A program made the translations under genes and the position numbers. From the NCBI GenBank assembly GCA_021828525.1, contig JAJZGM010000002.1, positions 1 through 36,952 of the forward strand: a DNA stretch of 36,952 nt, in the 5' to 3' direction. The DNA comes from Nitrospirota bacterium. Lineage in GTDB: Bacteria > Nitrospirota > Leptospirillia > Leptospirillales > Leptospirillaceae. Below, in pieces: positions 23,552 through 31,797 of the stretch. The notes beneath the pieces are model-generated. The model saw only the letters and a list, made by a program, of their open reading frames with translations. It made no database searches and had not been told where the DNA came from. Every line of letters begins with the position of its first letter. Position 1 is the first letter of the stretch.

Positions 23552-24459
23552 TGGCGACAAATACTTTGTACCTTCGAACTCCGGCTAAGATCAATCTGTC
23601 CCTTGTGGTCTTGGGAAAGCGACCCGACGGTTATCACGAACTCCTGACCGAGATGGTCATGATCGATCTATATGATGACCTGCTCCTTGAGAGAACCACC
23701 GATCCGGGACTCCATCTTTGCCTTTCCGGGAGACCTGTTGACGGGGACTTGGCCAGTAACCTTGTCCTCAAGGCCCTGTCTCTTTTGTGGGAGGCTGTGA
23801 AGAAAAAAGGTCTGAACCCGTCAGGGGGATTTGCCGCAGAGCTTACCAAGAGGATCCCTGTGGGGGCCGGTCTGGGAGGAGGCTCCTCCAATGCTGCGAT
23901 TTCTTTATGGGGAGCTAACAGGCTTCTGGGGAATCCACTTTCTGTTGACGAATTAAGAGAAATTGGGCGCGGTCTTGGGTCCGATGTTCCCTTTTTCCTG
24001 GGATCGCCAAGAGCAATGGGAGTCGGACGGGGCGATCTCCTGATTCCCCTCCCTCCCCCTGAACCCATGGTCATCCTTCTCTGGAATCCGGAAATCCCCT
24101 TGTCGACGCCCTCTGTTTACAAGGCCATCGATCCATCCTCCCTAGAGTTCAGGGGGACGGTCGAATTGACAGAAAAAGAGCGTTCTAATAGAATTGGTAG
24201 TCTTTTGAAATTTGGCAATCTTGTTAATAGCCTTGAGAAACCGGCAATCGGACTTTGTCCCCAAATTGGCAAGGGAATAGAATTTCTTGAGAAAATCAGG
24301 CCAGGGAATGTCCGGATGACCGGGTCGGGTCCAACGGTCTTTGCCAGATTCCCTGGGCGAGAACATGCTCTCGACGTGTCAAGGGAAATGAAGGCCGAAC
24401 TGGGGGGATGGGCAGGAGTGTTCAATCTCCTTGTGGAGGCCCCTGTCCCCGGAATGTGA
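23551..24459 (+). CDS. ispE: 4-diphosphocytidyl-2-C-methyl-D-erythritol kinase IspE
   Basis: IspE is the GHMP-family kinase of the non-mevalonate isoprenoid pathway, phosphorylating CDP-methylerythritol. The 302-residue protein has TPAKINLSLVVLGKRPDGYH near the N-terminus (Lys13 catalytic region), the ATP loop IPVGAGLGGGSSNAA at about 102-116, GSDVPFFL with Asp144, and the C-terminal RMTGSGPTVFARF. AAGGAGG lies 10 bases before the ATG, which overlaps the previous stop (TGATG). Isoprenoid supply here would serve hopanoids, undecaprenyl phosphate and quinones. In many bacteria ispE lies just before prs, as here. Confidence 0.96.
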   Translation: MATNTLYLRTPAKINLSLVVLGKRPDGYHELLTEMVMIDLYDDLLLERTTDPGLHLCLSGRPVDGDLASNLVLKALSLLWEAVKKKGLNPSGGFAAELTKRIPVGAGLGGGSSNAAISLWGANRLLGNPLSVDELREIGRGLGSDVPFFLGSPRAMGVGRGDLLIPLPPPEPMVILLWNPEIPLSTPSVYKAIDPSSLEFRGTVELTEKERSNRIGSLLKFGNLVNSLEKPAIGLCPQIGKGIEFLEKIRPGNVRMTGSGPTVFARFPGREHALDVSREMKAELGGWAGVFNLLVEAPVPGM

Positions 24460-24507
24460 GCCTTTTTCAATGCGAGAGATCGTAATATGTTTTTTTGAAA
24501 GACTTCT

Positions 24508-24582
24508 TGGGGCGTCGACAAGCGGCAAGTCACGAGATTTTGGATCTCGCATTCCCAGGTTCGAATCCTGGCGCCCCAGCCA
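24508..24582 (+). tRNA. tRNA-Gln (anticodon TTG)
   Basis: Acceptor stem TGGGGCG (24508-24514) pairs with CGCCCCA (24572-24578); D arm GAC/GTC; anticodon stem CGAGA/TCTCG around loop TTTTGGA with anticodon TTG; T arm CCAGG-TTCGAAT-CCTGG; discriminator G; CCA encoded at 24580-24582. All arms pair. It stands between ispE and prs, a frequent arrangement. Confidence 0.96.
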
Positions 24583-24682
24583 GCTTGTAGATCAGTCGCA
24601 TGGTCTTGGTATTCGCGGAATGTTTGCTGTCATGGCGGTTAGGGGAAGATAATTCCGCTTGCTGAGGAGGCTCGATACGGTC

Positions 24683-25621
24683 GTGAGGGAAATCAAGATA
24701 TTTTCTGGAAACGCCAATATCGCCTTGGCGCAGGAGATTGTTTCTTACCTTAAGGCTCCTTTGGGAGTCGCAACCGTTGGGGCATTTTCCGACGGCGAGG
24801 TTCGGGTAAGGATTGATGAAAATGTTCGGGGAAACGATGTCTTCCTGATCCAGTCCCTTTCGCATCCTGTCAATACGCACCTGATGGAGCTCCTGGTCAT
24901 GATTGATGCTGTCAAAAGGGCTTCGGCGCAGAGGATTACCGCTGTTATCCCTTATTATGCCTATGCGCGCCAGGACAGGAAGGATCAGCCACGGGTTCCG
25001 ATCACCGCCAAGCTAGTCGCGGACCTGATCACCACTGCGGGTGCCTCCCGCATTCTGACCCTGGATCTACATACCGGGCAGCTGCAGGGATTTTTCAATA
25101 TTCCGGTCGACCACCTTCACGGGACCCCGGTGCTGATCGAACCGTTGAAAAAGATGTCCGGCGAAAACCTCGTCCTGGTTTCTCCCGATGCAGGGGGAGT
25201 TGAAAGGACAAGAGTCTTTGCCAAGCGTCTTCAGGCTCCCCTCGCCATTATCGACAAGAGACGGGAAGGTCCAAATCAGTCTCAGGTGATGAATATCATC
25301 GGGGATGTGGCAGGGAAGACTGCCGTCATCCTGGATGATATGATCGATACGGCGGGAACGATTACACAAGGAGCCCAGGCTGCTCTCGATGCCGGAGCCA
25401 AACGGGTTGTGGCCGTGGCCACCCATCCGGTTCTTTCAGGAATGGCCCTTGAACGGCTGAACAAATCGGTGATAGATGAGGTCATTGTGACGAATTCCAT
25501 TCCCATGGGCGGGAAGGATGAGGTCTGTCGCAAGCTACGGGTCTATTCGATCGCCCCCCTCCTGGGGGAGGCGATCAAGAGAATTCACGAAGATGATTCT
25601 GTGAGTTCATTGTTCATCTGA
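24683..25621 (+). CDS. prs: Ribose-phosphate pyrophosphokinase (PRPP synthase)
   Basis: Prs makes PRPP from ribose 5-phosphate and ATP for nucleotide, His and Trp synthesis. The 312-residue protein (GTG start) begins REIKIFSGNAN, as in the family, and shows GEVRVRIDENVRG, PYYAYARQDRK with the ATP-binding region, DLHTGQLQGFF, VVSPDAGG-like VSPDAGGVERTR, and the PRPP-binding loop ILDDMIDTAGT. GTG 24683 is chosen because AGGAGG (24665-24670) lies 12 bases upstream and because the length then matches the family; a TTG at 24659 lies upstream of that site and would add eight residues. It probably starts the prs-rplY-pth-ychF run. Confidence 0.96.
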   Translation: MREIKIFSGNANIALAQEIVSYLKAPLGVATVGAFSDGEVRVRIDENVRGNDVFLIQSLSHPVNTHLMELLVMIDAVKRASAQRITAVIPYYAYARQDRKDQPRVPITAKLVADLITTAGASRILTLDLHTGQLQGFFNIPVDHLHGTPVLIEPLKKMSGENLVLVSPDAGGVERTRVFAKRLQAPLAIIDKRREGPNQSQVMNIIGDVAGKTAVILDDMIDTAGTITQGAQAALDAGAKRVVAVATHPVLSGMALERLNKSVIDEVIVTNSIPMGGKDEVCRKLRVYSIAPLLGEAIKRIHEDDSVSSLFI

Positions 25622-25676
25622 GATCTGTCGGAATCATCTGCCTGCGCATCCGGGGGCAGCATAAAAGGAGGAAGAT

Positions 25677-26252
25677 GTGGATCACAGCAATCTGAAGGTC
25701 ATGGTCAGGGAAAAGAACGGAAAGGGAGTGGCAAGGTCGCTTCGGCGAACCGGCCATGTTCCGGCGGTCGTCTATGGAGGGGGAAAATCAAAGTCCCTTT
25801 CAGTCTCGTTGAAGGATGTGGAAAAGGCCCTGCATACACATGCGGGAAGAAACGGCCTTTTCGACCTCGAGATCAATGACGGAAAGAATGTCCATAAAGC
25901 CTTGACCCTTGTCCGGGATATCCAGAGGGATCCTATCACCGGAAAAATCCTTCACCTGGATTTTTTTGAAGTGTCCGAAAAGGCCAAGGTCAGGAATCGG
26001 GTTCCCCTTGAAGTCGTGGGTGATATTCCTGCTGGGGTCAAAAAGGGGGGGATCCTGGACTTTGTGATCAGGGAGCTGCATGTCGAATGTCTTTCCTTTC
26101 AGATGCCGGACCATATCAAGGTGGATGTCTCCGGTCTCGACATCAACCAGACACTTCACGTGAAGGACATCGTCCTTCCACCAGGCGTGGCTGTCCTTGA
26201 CGACGGAAACTCCGTGGCCATCCATGTCATTCCGCCAAAGGCCGAGGCCTAA
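25677..26252 (+). CDS. rplY: 50S ribosomal protein L25/general stress protein Ctc
   Basis: The 191-residue protein is the long (TL5/CTC) form of L25, which binds 5S rRNA: the N-terminal domain (about 1-90) with KNGKGVARSLRRTGHVPAVV and YGGGKS, then the C-terminal beta domain with GVKKGGILDFVIRELHVECL, near residue 121, and LPPGVAVLDDG. GTG 25677 has GGAGG five bases upstream. It follows prs by 55 bases and precedes pth, the usual prs-rplY-pth order. Confidence 0.95.
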   Translation: MDHSNLKVMVREKNGKGVARSLRRTGHVPAVVYGGGKSKSLSVSLKDVEKALHTHAGRNGLFDLEINDGKNVHKALTLVRDIQRDPITGKILHLDFFEVSEKAKVRNRVPLEVVGDIPAGVKKGGILDFVIRELHVECLSFQMPDHIKVDVSGLDINQTLHVKDIVLPPGVAVLDDGNSVAIHVIPPKAEA

Positions 26253-26302
26253 TCGGATTGACCGGTACAGGAATGGCCTGACGGGGCGGCGGAGGGGGGG
26301 GT

Positions 26303-26848
26303 TTGTCTTTTGTCATCATAGGGCTGGGAAATCCCGGACCGGAGTATGACGGGACCCGCCACAACGTCGGAAAGATGCTCCTGGACTTCTTTTCGGAAAA
26401 ATACGGCATTCCCCTGGGGAAAAAACAGGGAAACATTATTTATGGGGAAGGCGTATGGCGCGGCCATCGTCTTTTGCTTGTTTTTCCGGTGACATTCATG
26501 AATCTGAGCGGGAAAGTCGTCCCCTGGCTTAGGTTGAAGGGGGCGGAAGATCCTTCGCAATGGCTTCTCCTCCATGATGATCTGGACACTCCTTTCGGAG
26601 TGGTCCGTTTCCGTGAGAAGGGAGGATCCGGCGGACAGCGAGGCGTCGAGTCCATCCTTGGTGTCGCCGGCTCGAAGGAAATTTCAAGGATCAAGGTCGG
26701 GATCGGACGACCCGCTTTTGTGGGAGCCGATATCAGCGATTATGTTCTTTCTCGGTTTTCAAAAGAGGAGAAAGAAAGGCTTCCGACCCTTTTTGAGAAT
26801 GCCCTTGCCCTGACGGAAAAATGGCTGTTGGCAAGGTCTCGGCATTGA
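26303..26848 (+). CDS. pth: Peptidyl-tRNA hydrolase Pth
   Basis: Pth releases tRNA from peptidyl-tRNA that dropped off the ribosome. The 181-residue protein has IIGLGNPGPEYDGTRHNVG with catalytic His20, VFPVTFMNLSG with Asn67, LLHDDLDTPFG with the conserved Asp92/Asp93 pair, and GGSGGQRGVESI. The start is TTG 26303, preceded by GGAGG within a run of G; no ATG or GTG is available before the conserved motif. Confidence 0.95.
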   Translation: MSFVIIGLGNPGPEYDGTRHNVGKMLLDFFSEKYGIPLGKKQGNIIYGEGVWRGHRLLLVFPVTFMNLSGKVVPWLRLKGAEDPSQWLLLHDDLDTPFGVVRFREKGGSGGQRGVESILGVAGSKEISRIKVGIGRPAFVGADISDYVLSRFSKEEKERLPTLFENALALTEKWLLARSRH

Positions 26849-26861
26849 CGGGGATGGTTGA

Positions 26862-27956
26862 TTGGGTCTTTCCTGCGGTATAGTGGGGTTGCCGAATGTG
26901 GGGAAGTCGACGCTCTTCAATGCGTTGACGGCCGCAACGGTTCCGGTGGCCAACTATCCTTTTTGTACAATTGATCCTCATTCGGGTATCGTTCCTGTTC
27001 CGGACAAGCGCCTGGACAGGCTTGCCGAGCTGTACAGACCTAAAAAGGTGACTCCTGCCACGGTGGAGTTTGTCGATATTGCGGGTCTGGTAAAGGGGGC
27101 AAGCCAAGGGGAAGGGCTGGGGAACCAGTTCCTGGGACACATAAGGTCCGTGGATCTGATCGTCCATGTGCTCAGGGGGTTTCAGGACGGTGAGATTACC
27201 CACGTCCATGGAGAGGTCAATCCCGTTTCGGATCTTGAAGTCATCGAAACCGAACTTCTCCTGGCGGATCTTGCCTCGTTGACCACCCGTCTTCCGAAAT
27301 TTGAAAAACAGTGGAAAACGGGGGGTAAGGAGGCCGAGGCCCAGAAAAGTCTTTTTTCCCTGATCTTGGAAGGACTTGAGAGCGGACGTCCGGCCAGGGA
27401 AATCTCTTCGGACTCCCTTGGCGATTCGTTCCGGCGGAGCCTCGGACTTCTGACCGACAAACCTGCGTTGTATGTGGCGAACGTCTCCGAGTCCGAAATT
27501 CATTCTCCATCCCCTCGGATTGAATCTCTGGAAAGGATTGTTGCGGAGAGGGGGGGAGCGCTCATTCCCATTTGCGCAAAATGGGAAGCCGAGATCGCTG
27601 AACTTCCGGCCTCTGAAAGAGCCGTTTTTCTCAAGGAACTTGGACTTGAGCGGTCCGGACTGGATCGCCTGGCCTTCGAGGGATACCGCTCCCTTGGTTT
27701 GGTGACCTTTCTGACAGCCGGAGAGATGGAAGTTCGTGCCTGGCCCGTCCTGAAAGGCACTTCCGCGCCGAGGGCCGCATCGGAAATCCATTCCGATATT
27801 GAAAGAGGGTTCATTCGGGCCGAGGTCATGCGTTATGAGGATCTCGACCGGCTTGGCTCTGAAAAGCTAGTCAAGGAGAAGGGGCTCCTTCGCCTTGAGG
27901 GCAAGGAGTATGTCATTCAGGACGGAGATGTCGTGTATTTCCGTTTTCATGTCTAG
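26862..27956 (+). CDS. ychF: YchF/OLA1 family ribosome-associated P-loop ATPase
   Basis: YchF is a universally conserved Obg-related NTPase that prefers ATP and binds the ribosome; it is implicated in stress response. The 364-residue protein has CGIVGLPNVGKSTLFNALT at about 5-23 (Walker A), VANYPFCTIDP (switch), VDIAGLVKGASQGEGLGNQF (G3), and a C-terminal TGS-like domain ending in GKEYVIQDGDVVYFRFHV. The G4 position has N-x-x-E (ANVSE) in place of NKxD, as expected for the ATP-preferring YchF group. The start is TTG 26862, right after an in-frame stop, which fits the exact family N-terminus. Confidence 0.96.
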   Translation: MGLSCGIVGLPNVGKSTLFNALTAATVPVANYPFCTIDPHSGIVPVPDKRLDRLAELYRPKKVTPATVEFVDIAGLVKGASQGEGLGNQFLGHIRSVDLIVHVLRGFQDGEITHVHGEVNPVSDLEVIETELLLADLASLTTRLPKFEKQWKTGGKEAEAQKSLFSLILEGLESGRPAREISSDSLGDSFRRSLGLLTDKPALYVANVSESEIHSPSPRIESLERIVAERGGALIPICAKWEAEIAELPASERAVFLKELGLERSGLDRLAFEGYRSLGLVTFLTAGEMEVRAWPVLKGTSAPRAASEIHSDIERGFIRAEVMRYEDLDRLGSEKLVKEKGLLRLEGKEYVIQDGDVVYFRFHV

Positions 27957-27978
27957 ATGAATCGAGAGGTGGGTGCCA

Positions 27979-28362
27979 ATGAATTTCTATGAATGTGTTC
28001 TGTTGCTGAAACCAACCCTTTCGGAAGAGGAATCCTCCTCCGTTGTGGGGAAATTCGAAAAAATCGTCGTGGAGAGGAACGGAACCGTCCATGCGGTTCA
28101 ACATCTTGGAAAAAAGAAACTGGCTTATGAGCTGAAGAAAGAACGGAAGGCCGAGTATGTTATCCTATACATCGAATTGCCGAATGCCTCCGACGAGCTT
28201 GAGCTCGAACGCTCGGCCCGTCTTGATGAAAGGGTGCTCAAGAGCATGATCCTCAAACGGAAAAAACTTGTCATTCCCCAGACAGAGGGGCCTTCCGAAC
28301 AGGCGACGGGGGCTGAATCTTCCTCAGAGGGTGTTTCTGAGGTTGAAGGAGCAGCAATTTGA
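27979..28362 (+). CDS. rpsF: 30S ribosomal protein S6
   Basis: The 127-residue protein starts MNFYECVLLLKPTLSEEE and continues with HLGKKKLAYELKKERKAEY, the S6 signature, then ends in a Ser/Glu/Gly-rich acidic tail of about 25 residues. S6 sits on the small-subunit platform and pairs with S18, whose gene is two places downstream. ATG 27979 is seven bases after GAGAGGTG, while GTG 27973 would be too close. The stop TGA overlaps the ssb start. Confidence 0.96.
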   Translation: MNFYECVLLLKPTLSEEESSSVVGKFEKIVVERNGTVHAVQHLGKKKLAYELKKERKAEYVILYIELPNASDELELERSARLDERVLKSMILKRKKLVIPQTEGPSEQATGAESSSEGVSEVEGAAI

Positions 28363-28787
28363 GCAGCTTCAACAAGGTCGTTCTCATGGGAAATCTGACC
28401 CGGGATCCGGAGATGCGGGTCACGGGCGGAGGCATGTCCGTCGGGACCTTTACGCTCGCCATCAACAACCGTGTGAAGGGAAACGACGAAAAGGAAGACG
28501 TCAGTTTCATTGATTGCGTAGCCTTCGGTAAACAGGCCGACTTTGTCAAGGAATATCTGGGGAAAGGCATGCCGATCCTTCTCGAAGGGCGTCTCCAGCA
28601 GAACCGCTGGGAGCAGGAAGGGCAAAAGCGCTCGAAAATCGAAGTCATTGTACAGACTCTGACTTTCGTGGGCCCCCCCAAGCGCTCCTCAGGATCCGCT
28701 CCTGATTCTTCCCACCGTCAGGAATCCTATCCGGATCCGGGTGGAGATTTGATAATGGGACAGGGGGAATCAGACATTCCCTTTTAG
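28359..28787 (+). CDS. ssb: Single-stranded DNA-binding protein SSB
   Basis: The 142-residue protein has the OB fold opening FNKVVLMGNLTRDPEMR, then SFIDCVAFGKQADFV and GMPILLEGRLQQNRWE, and a Pro/Gly/Ser linker ending in the acidic tip ESDIPF used to recruit replication and repair partners. TTG 28359 is used, with AAGGAG eight to nine bases upstream and overlap with the rpsF stop; no ATG is available at the conserved N-terminus. The rpsF-ssb-rpsR order is ancient and often coregulated. Confidence 0.96.
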   Translation: MSSFNKVVLMGNLTRDPEMRVTGGGMSVGTFTLAINNRVKGNDEKEDVSFIDCVAFGKQADFVKEYLGKGMPILLEGRLQQNRWEQEGQKRSKIEVIVQTLTFVGPPKRSSGSAPDSSHRQESYPDPGGDLIMGQGESDIPF

Positions 28788-28841
28788 AAAAAACGTATTC
28801 GTCACGTCACCGGGAACCGAATCAACGAAAGGAATTCAGGC

Positions 28842-29072
28842 ATGGCAGGTCAGGCTCGTTCTTTCCAGAGAAAAAAGGTGTGCCGTTTTTGCACAGAAAA
28901 CCTCCTCATCGATTTCAAGGATCAGGCCACGCTTCATTCCTACCTGACCGAACGTGGAAAAATCCTTCCGCGAAGACTGACAGGGACCTGTTCTCACCAT
29001 CAAAGGGCGGTCTCAAAGGCGATCAAGCAGGCCAGGAATGTTGCATTTCTTGCCTTTGCCGAGGAAAGCTGA
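28842..29072 (+). CDS. rpsR: 30S ribosomal protein S18
   Basis: The 76-residue protein has CRFCTENLLIDFKD, the GKILPRRLTGTCSHHQR signature and AIKQARNVAFLAF. The Cys14-x2-Cys17 pair plus CSHH near residue 49 is the zinc-ribbon-like form of S18 common outside gammaproteobacteria. AAAGGA lies before the ATG. The 3' end overlaps the next gene's start by 35 bases. Confidence 0.97.
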   Translation: MAGQARSFQRKKVCRFCTENLLIDFKDQATLHSYLTERGKILPRRLTGTCSHHQRAVSKAIKQARNVAFLAFAEES

Positions 29073-30225
29073 ACTGAACACTCCGTTTCCCGTCGCACCA
29101 TTCCTTTCGACGGTCTCTTTTTCGACGGCTCTTTATCTCTCCCTGCTTGCCCTGCCGCGAGTCGGAATACTTGTGGCCATGTTTTCCGGTGTTCCCCTTG
29201 TGCTGGCCCAGCTCCAATTTCCCTCCCAGCTTTTGGGAACGGGGGCCATGGTGACATCGGGGGGTCTCATTTTCCTTCTGGGATCACTTCTCCATAATCC
29301 GATTCCCGGTCTCCAGGTTCTGATCTATGTCGGATGGTGCGGCCTGCCGGCTCTTCTTACGGCAGAGTTCCTGCGAAGACAGGTCCGGGTTCTCCCGATG
29401 GTTTTTTCCACCTCATTTCAGATTCTTTTTTTTCTGGGTGGGGTCGCCTTTTTTCTCTATATGAAAACCAATGGCCAGATATGGACAGGAATTGCCCAGA
29501 GCATCCATGGGGCGGTCGATGTCGTCATGAACACGGCCATCAAAAATTCCCATTCGACCCTGAGTCCCGCCGACCAGGCCCGTCTTCTTTCCCTCGAACC
29601 ACTCATTTACAGGACCTTCCTTGATCTTCTTCCCGGGCTTTTTGCCAGTCTGGCCCTCCTGACAGCCATCACCTTGTGGGCAACGAGTGTCGGGCTTCTT
29701 GAGAACCGGCAGCTATCTCCCGGACAGCCGGGGATTGATCGATGGGTTCTCCCCGATCATCTTATCTTTGCCCTGATTGCCTCCATGGCTCTTCTTCTCG
29801 TTCCGTCCTTCGAAATGCGTGTTCTGGGAACAAATCTCCTGATGGTTTTCGGAGTCCTCTATGTGGGACAAGGGACAGGAGTTTTGTTAAGCTATGTAAG
29901 AAAAAGAAAGCTGGGAGGATGGTTCTGGCTGGTTTCGGGAGTCTTCCTCCTCATTCAGCCGATGTTTCTCATGATTTTAGGACTGGTCGGCGTTATCGAC
30001 ATATGGGCGGATTTCCGGGAGCTCAGGGGAAAGCCGACGGGAGGAAACGGATCAGGTGAAAAAGGTCGATATGTGGAAAAGAAAATGGATGACCTGTCTG
30101 ACGGGGATGGGAGCCATCGCGACTCTTTCCGCACTTTCAGCCTGTGTCAGTACATCAGGGGGTCCCGTCTCCTGGGGGCATTCCGGGGGAGCGCGTCCAT
30201 ACGGGGAAAAGTTCGGCCAGCCTGA
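29038..30225 (+). CDS. DUF2232 (YybS-like) polytopic membrane protein
   Basis: The 395-residue reading has about eight hydrophobic segments in its first 330 residues and then a soluble tail. Its place straight after rpsR is where YybS/DUF2232 membrane proteins occur in Firmicutes and deltaproteobacteria; function is unknown, though resemblance to transporter S components has been discussed. The call rests on topology and context more than on motifs. ATG 29038 overlaps rpsR; CTG 29074 after GAGGAAAG is an alternative. The last 50 residues are Gly/Ser/Arg-rich and read out of frame through the start of rlpA, so the true end or a frameshift near 30050 should be considered. Confidence 0.78.
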   Translation: MLHFLPLPRKAELNTPFPVAPFLSTVSFSTALYLSLLALPRVGILVAMFSGVPLVLAQLQFPSQLLGTGAMVTSGGLIFLLGSLLHNPIPGLQVLIYVGWCGLPALLTAEFLRRQVRVLPMVFSTSFQILFFLGGVAFFLYMKTNGQIWTGIAQSIHGAVDVVMNTAIKNSHSTLSPADQARLLSLEPLIYRTFLDLLPGLFASLALLTAITLWATSVGLLENRQLSPGQPGIDRWVLPDHLIFALIASMALLLVPSFEMRVLGTNLLMVFGVLYVGQGTGVLLSYVRKRKLGGWFWLVSGVFLLIQPMFLMILGLVGVIDIWADFRELRGKPTGGNGSGEKGRYVEKKMDDLSDGDGSHRDSFRTFSLCQYIRGSRLLGAFRGSASIRGKVRPA

Positions 30226-30799
30226 TTTTTCCGTCATGGAAGGCCGGGTCGGAATGACGGAGGTCGGACGGGCCTCCTGGTATGGGCCGACCTTTTATGG
30301 TAAGCGCACCGCCAGTGGAAGCATCTTCAGGAAGCATGCCTTTACGGCCGCTCACCGGACTCTTCCTCTGGGAACCATGGTCAGGGTGACAAATCTTGCC
30401 AATGGACGCTCCGTTGATGTTCTGGTCAATGATCGGGGCCCCTTTGTCTCGGGCCGGATCATCGATCTCTCCTGGGAAGCCGCCAACAGGCTGGAAATTA
30501 TTGGCCCCGGAACAGGACTCGTCAAGCTGACCGTTCTTTCTGTCCCGGGCGGGGGTGGGCATCGCGGGACGGGGTATTACGCTGTGCAGGTGGCCTCCTT
30601 TACAAGTTACGACAAGGCCTTGCGATACAAGGAAAAACTTGGTCGTTACTCCCATATCAGGATCCAGCGGGCACATTTCGGCAGCCAGCCGGTCTTTCGT
30701 GTCCAGCTCGGGCAGTTCTCCAATCCCGGGAAGGCTCGTTCCTTTGCCCGGGAGGTGAAGGCGGAGCTCGGGAATGCCTTTATTGTTCAATCGGAATAA
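30056..30799 (+). CDS. rlpA: RlpA-family septal ring lytic transglycosylase (lipoprotein, SPOR domain)
   Basis: The 247-residue protein has a lipoprotein signal peptide with lipobox LSAC near residue 30, a double-psi beta-barrel domain (about 70-160) with GRASWYGPTFYGKRTASG, TAAHRTLPLGTMVRV, and VNDRGPFVSGRIIDLS containing the catalytic-region Asp, and a C-terminal SPOR domain (about 172-246) with YYAVQVASFTSYDKA and FRVQLGQFSNPGKA, which binds denuded glycan at division sites. RlpA cleaves glycan strands lacking stem peptides in Pseudomonas. GTG 30056 (GGAGG eleven bases upstream) or ATG 30071 may be the start. It overlaps the DUF2232 reading by up to 170 bases. Confidence 0.93.
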   Translation: MKKVDMWKRKWMTCLTGMGAIATLSALSACVSTSGGPVSWGHSGGARPYGEKFGQPDFSVMEGRVGMTEVGRASWYGPTFYGKRTASGSIFRKHAFTAAHRTLPLGTMVRVTNLANGRSVDVLVNDRGPFVSGRIIDLSWEAANRLEIIGPGTGLVKLTVLSVPGGGGHRGTGYYAVQVASFTSYDKALRYKEKLGRYSHIRIQRAHFGSQPVFRVQLGQFSNPGKARSFAREVKAELGNAFIVQSE

Positions 30800-30828
30800 G
30801 ACCCTTTACCATTTTTGAAAGGATTACG

Positions 30829-31038
30829 ATGATGTCTGAATCAAAAATCGAAAATCTTGAAAAAAGGCTGACCCTCACCAAGGAAATGCTCCAGAAAAAA
30901 AAGGGGGAAGTCTCAAGCGAGACCAGAAAGGCGGATGGGGAACTCCGGCGTCTCAAAAAGATCGTCCGGAGAGTTGCCAACAAGAAGAGGAGACTCTCCT
31001 CTCCTTCCGTTAAAGGTGCCACTCCGAAAGAGAGCTGA
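30829..31038 (+). CDS. Small coiled-coil protein of unknown function
   Basis: A 69-residue, highly charged protein (Lys, Arg, Glu, Ser) with heptad-like spacing over residues 4-50 (IENLEKRLTLTKEMLQKKK), so a short coiled coil; pI is basic. AAAGGA lies 5 bases before the ATG, which supports translation. No family recognised. It sits 29 bases after rlpA and one base before the next small gene. Confidence 0.65.
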   Translation: MMSESKIENLEKRLTLTKEMLQKKKGEVSSETRKADGELRRLKKIVRRVANKKRRLSSPSVKGATPKES

Positions 31039-31039
31039 C

Positions 31040-31207
31040 ATGCCGATGATCTGGGAATACCGCGTGGCTCCCATCAGCCGGGAACAAGTGGAGAACCAGC
31101 TTAATTTTCTGGGCGAGGAAGGATGGGAACTCGTCCAGATCATTGTCATGAACAGCCCGGAGATTCCCTATCAGGGGATCTTCAAAAGGATCAAGGCCTC
31201 CCGGTAA
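31040..31207 (+). CDS. DUF4177-like small protein
   Basis: The 55-residue protein MPMIWEYRVAPISR continues with a helix and then LNFLGEEGWELVQI and YQGIFKRIK, the pattern of DUF4177 (WEYk......le..LN.lg.eGWElv......ifkR). The function of that family is unknown. The ATG at 31040 follows the previous stop by one base and has AAAGAGAG upstream; a start at 30935 would run in another frame through the previous gene. It is likely co-transcribed with rlpA. Confidence 0.75.
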   Translation: MPMIWEYRVAPISREQVENQLNFLGEEGWELVQIIVMNSPEIPYQGIFKRIKASR

Positions 31208-31219
31208 TCCGTCAGGAGG

Positions 31220-31675
31220 CTATTGGGAGTTTTTGAGAATCAGCTTGCGGGTTTTCTGATCGGCGGTATTCAAAATCTTGATGGCGTCCTTGTCGAGATG
31301 GGCCAGTTTTTCGGAGGCCTGCTCAAGGTCTTGCGAAAGGGCTTCGATGTCGGAAGGCGAAATCCGGCTTCCCGGGGTCCCCTTAAGGTATTTTCTCGCC
31401 GAATCCACGGCAATCCGGGCCTCGCCGAAATTTTGGTCGAGAGTATCGTGAATTGCTGCCTCGATACTGGTTTCTGCCATGTGAAGATCAAGTGAACGAT
31501 GTAGACGCTGGTAGGACTGGCTGAAGTTCTTTCCCTGCAAGTTGATCTGGGATTTGAGGGCGTCCATCTGGGACTTGAGGTCATTGACCTTGGCGCTGTC
31601 CTGTTTCATTCCCATGGAATAGGCCATGGCAATGGCCAGCACGATGACCATGGCTATCAGCAAATTTCTTATCAT
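31220..31675 (-). CDS. Membrane-anchored coiled-coil protein of unknown function
   Basis: The 151-residue protein has an N-terminal signal anchor (residues 4-21, LLIAMVIVLAIAMAYSM) and then an all-helical, charged region with heptads (VNDLKSQMDALKSQINLQG and later EALSQDLEQASEKLAHL), ending basic. The ATG has AAAGGG about 9 bases upstream. No family recognised; it could be a periplasmic coiled-coil factor. Convergent with the DUF4177 gene (12 bases between stops) and divergent from rimO. Confidence 0.75.
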   Translation of the reverse strand: MIRNLLIAMVIVLAIAMAYSMGMKQDSAKVNDLKSQMDALKSQINLQGKNFSQSYQRLHRSLDLHMAETSIEAAIHDTLDQNFGEARIAVDSARKYLKGTPGSRISPSDIEALSQDLEQASEKLAHLDKDAIKILNTADQKTRKLILKNSQ

Positions 31676-31797
31676 TATTTTACCCTTTGAGATCTGTGTT
31701 TGAGGGGAAGGGTGCCATCACAGGCTCCGATTGTATCATGCTGGAAAGAGGCTTCCTATGCAGTGTGAGATGAGACTTTCATGACGGACGGTCAAGG

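Noticed and set aside
26733..27791. 352-codon minus-strand frame across pth and ychF
   Set aside because: Fully antisense to two conserved genes and without any recognisable motif.
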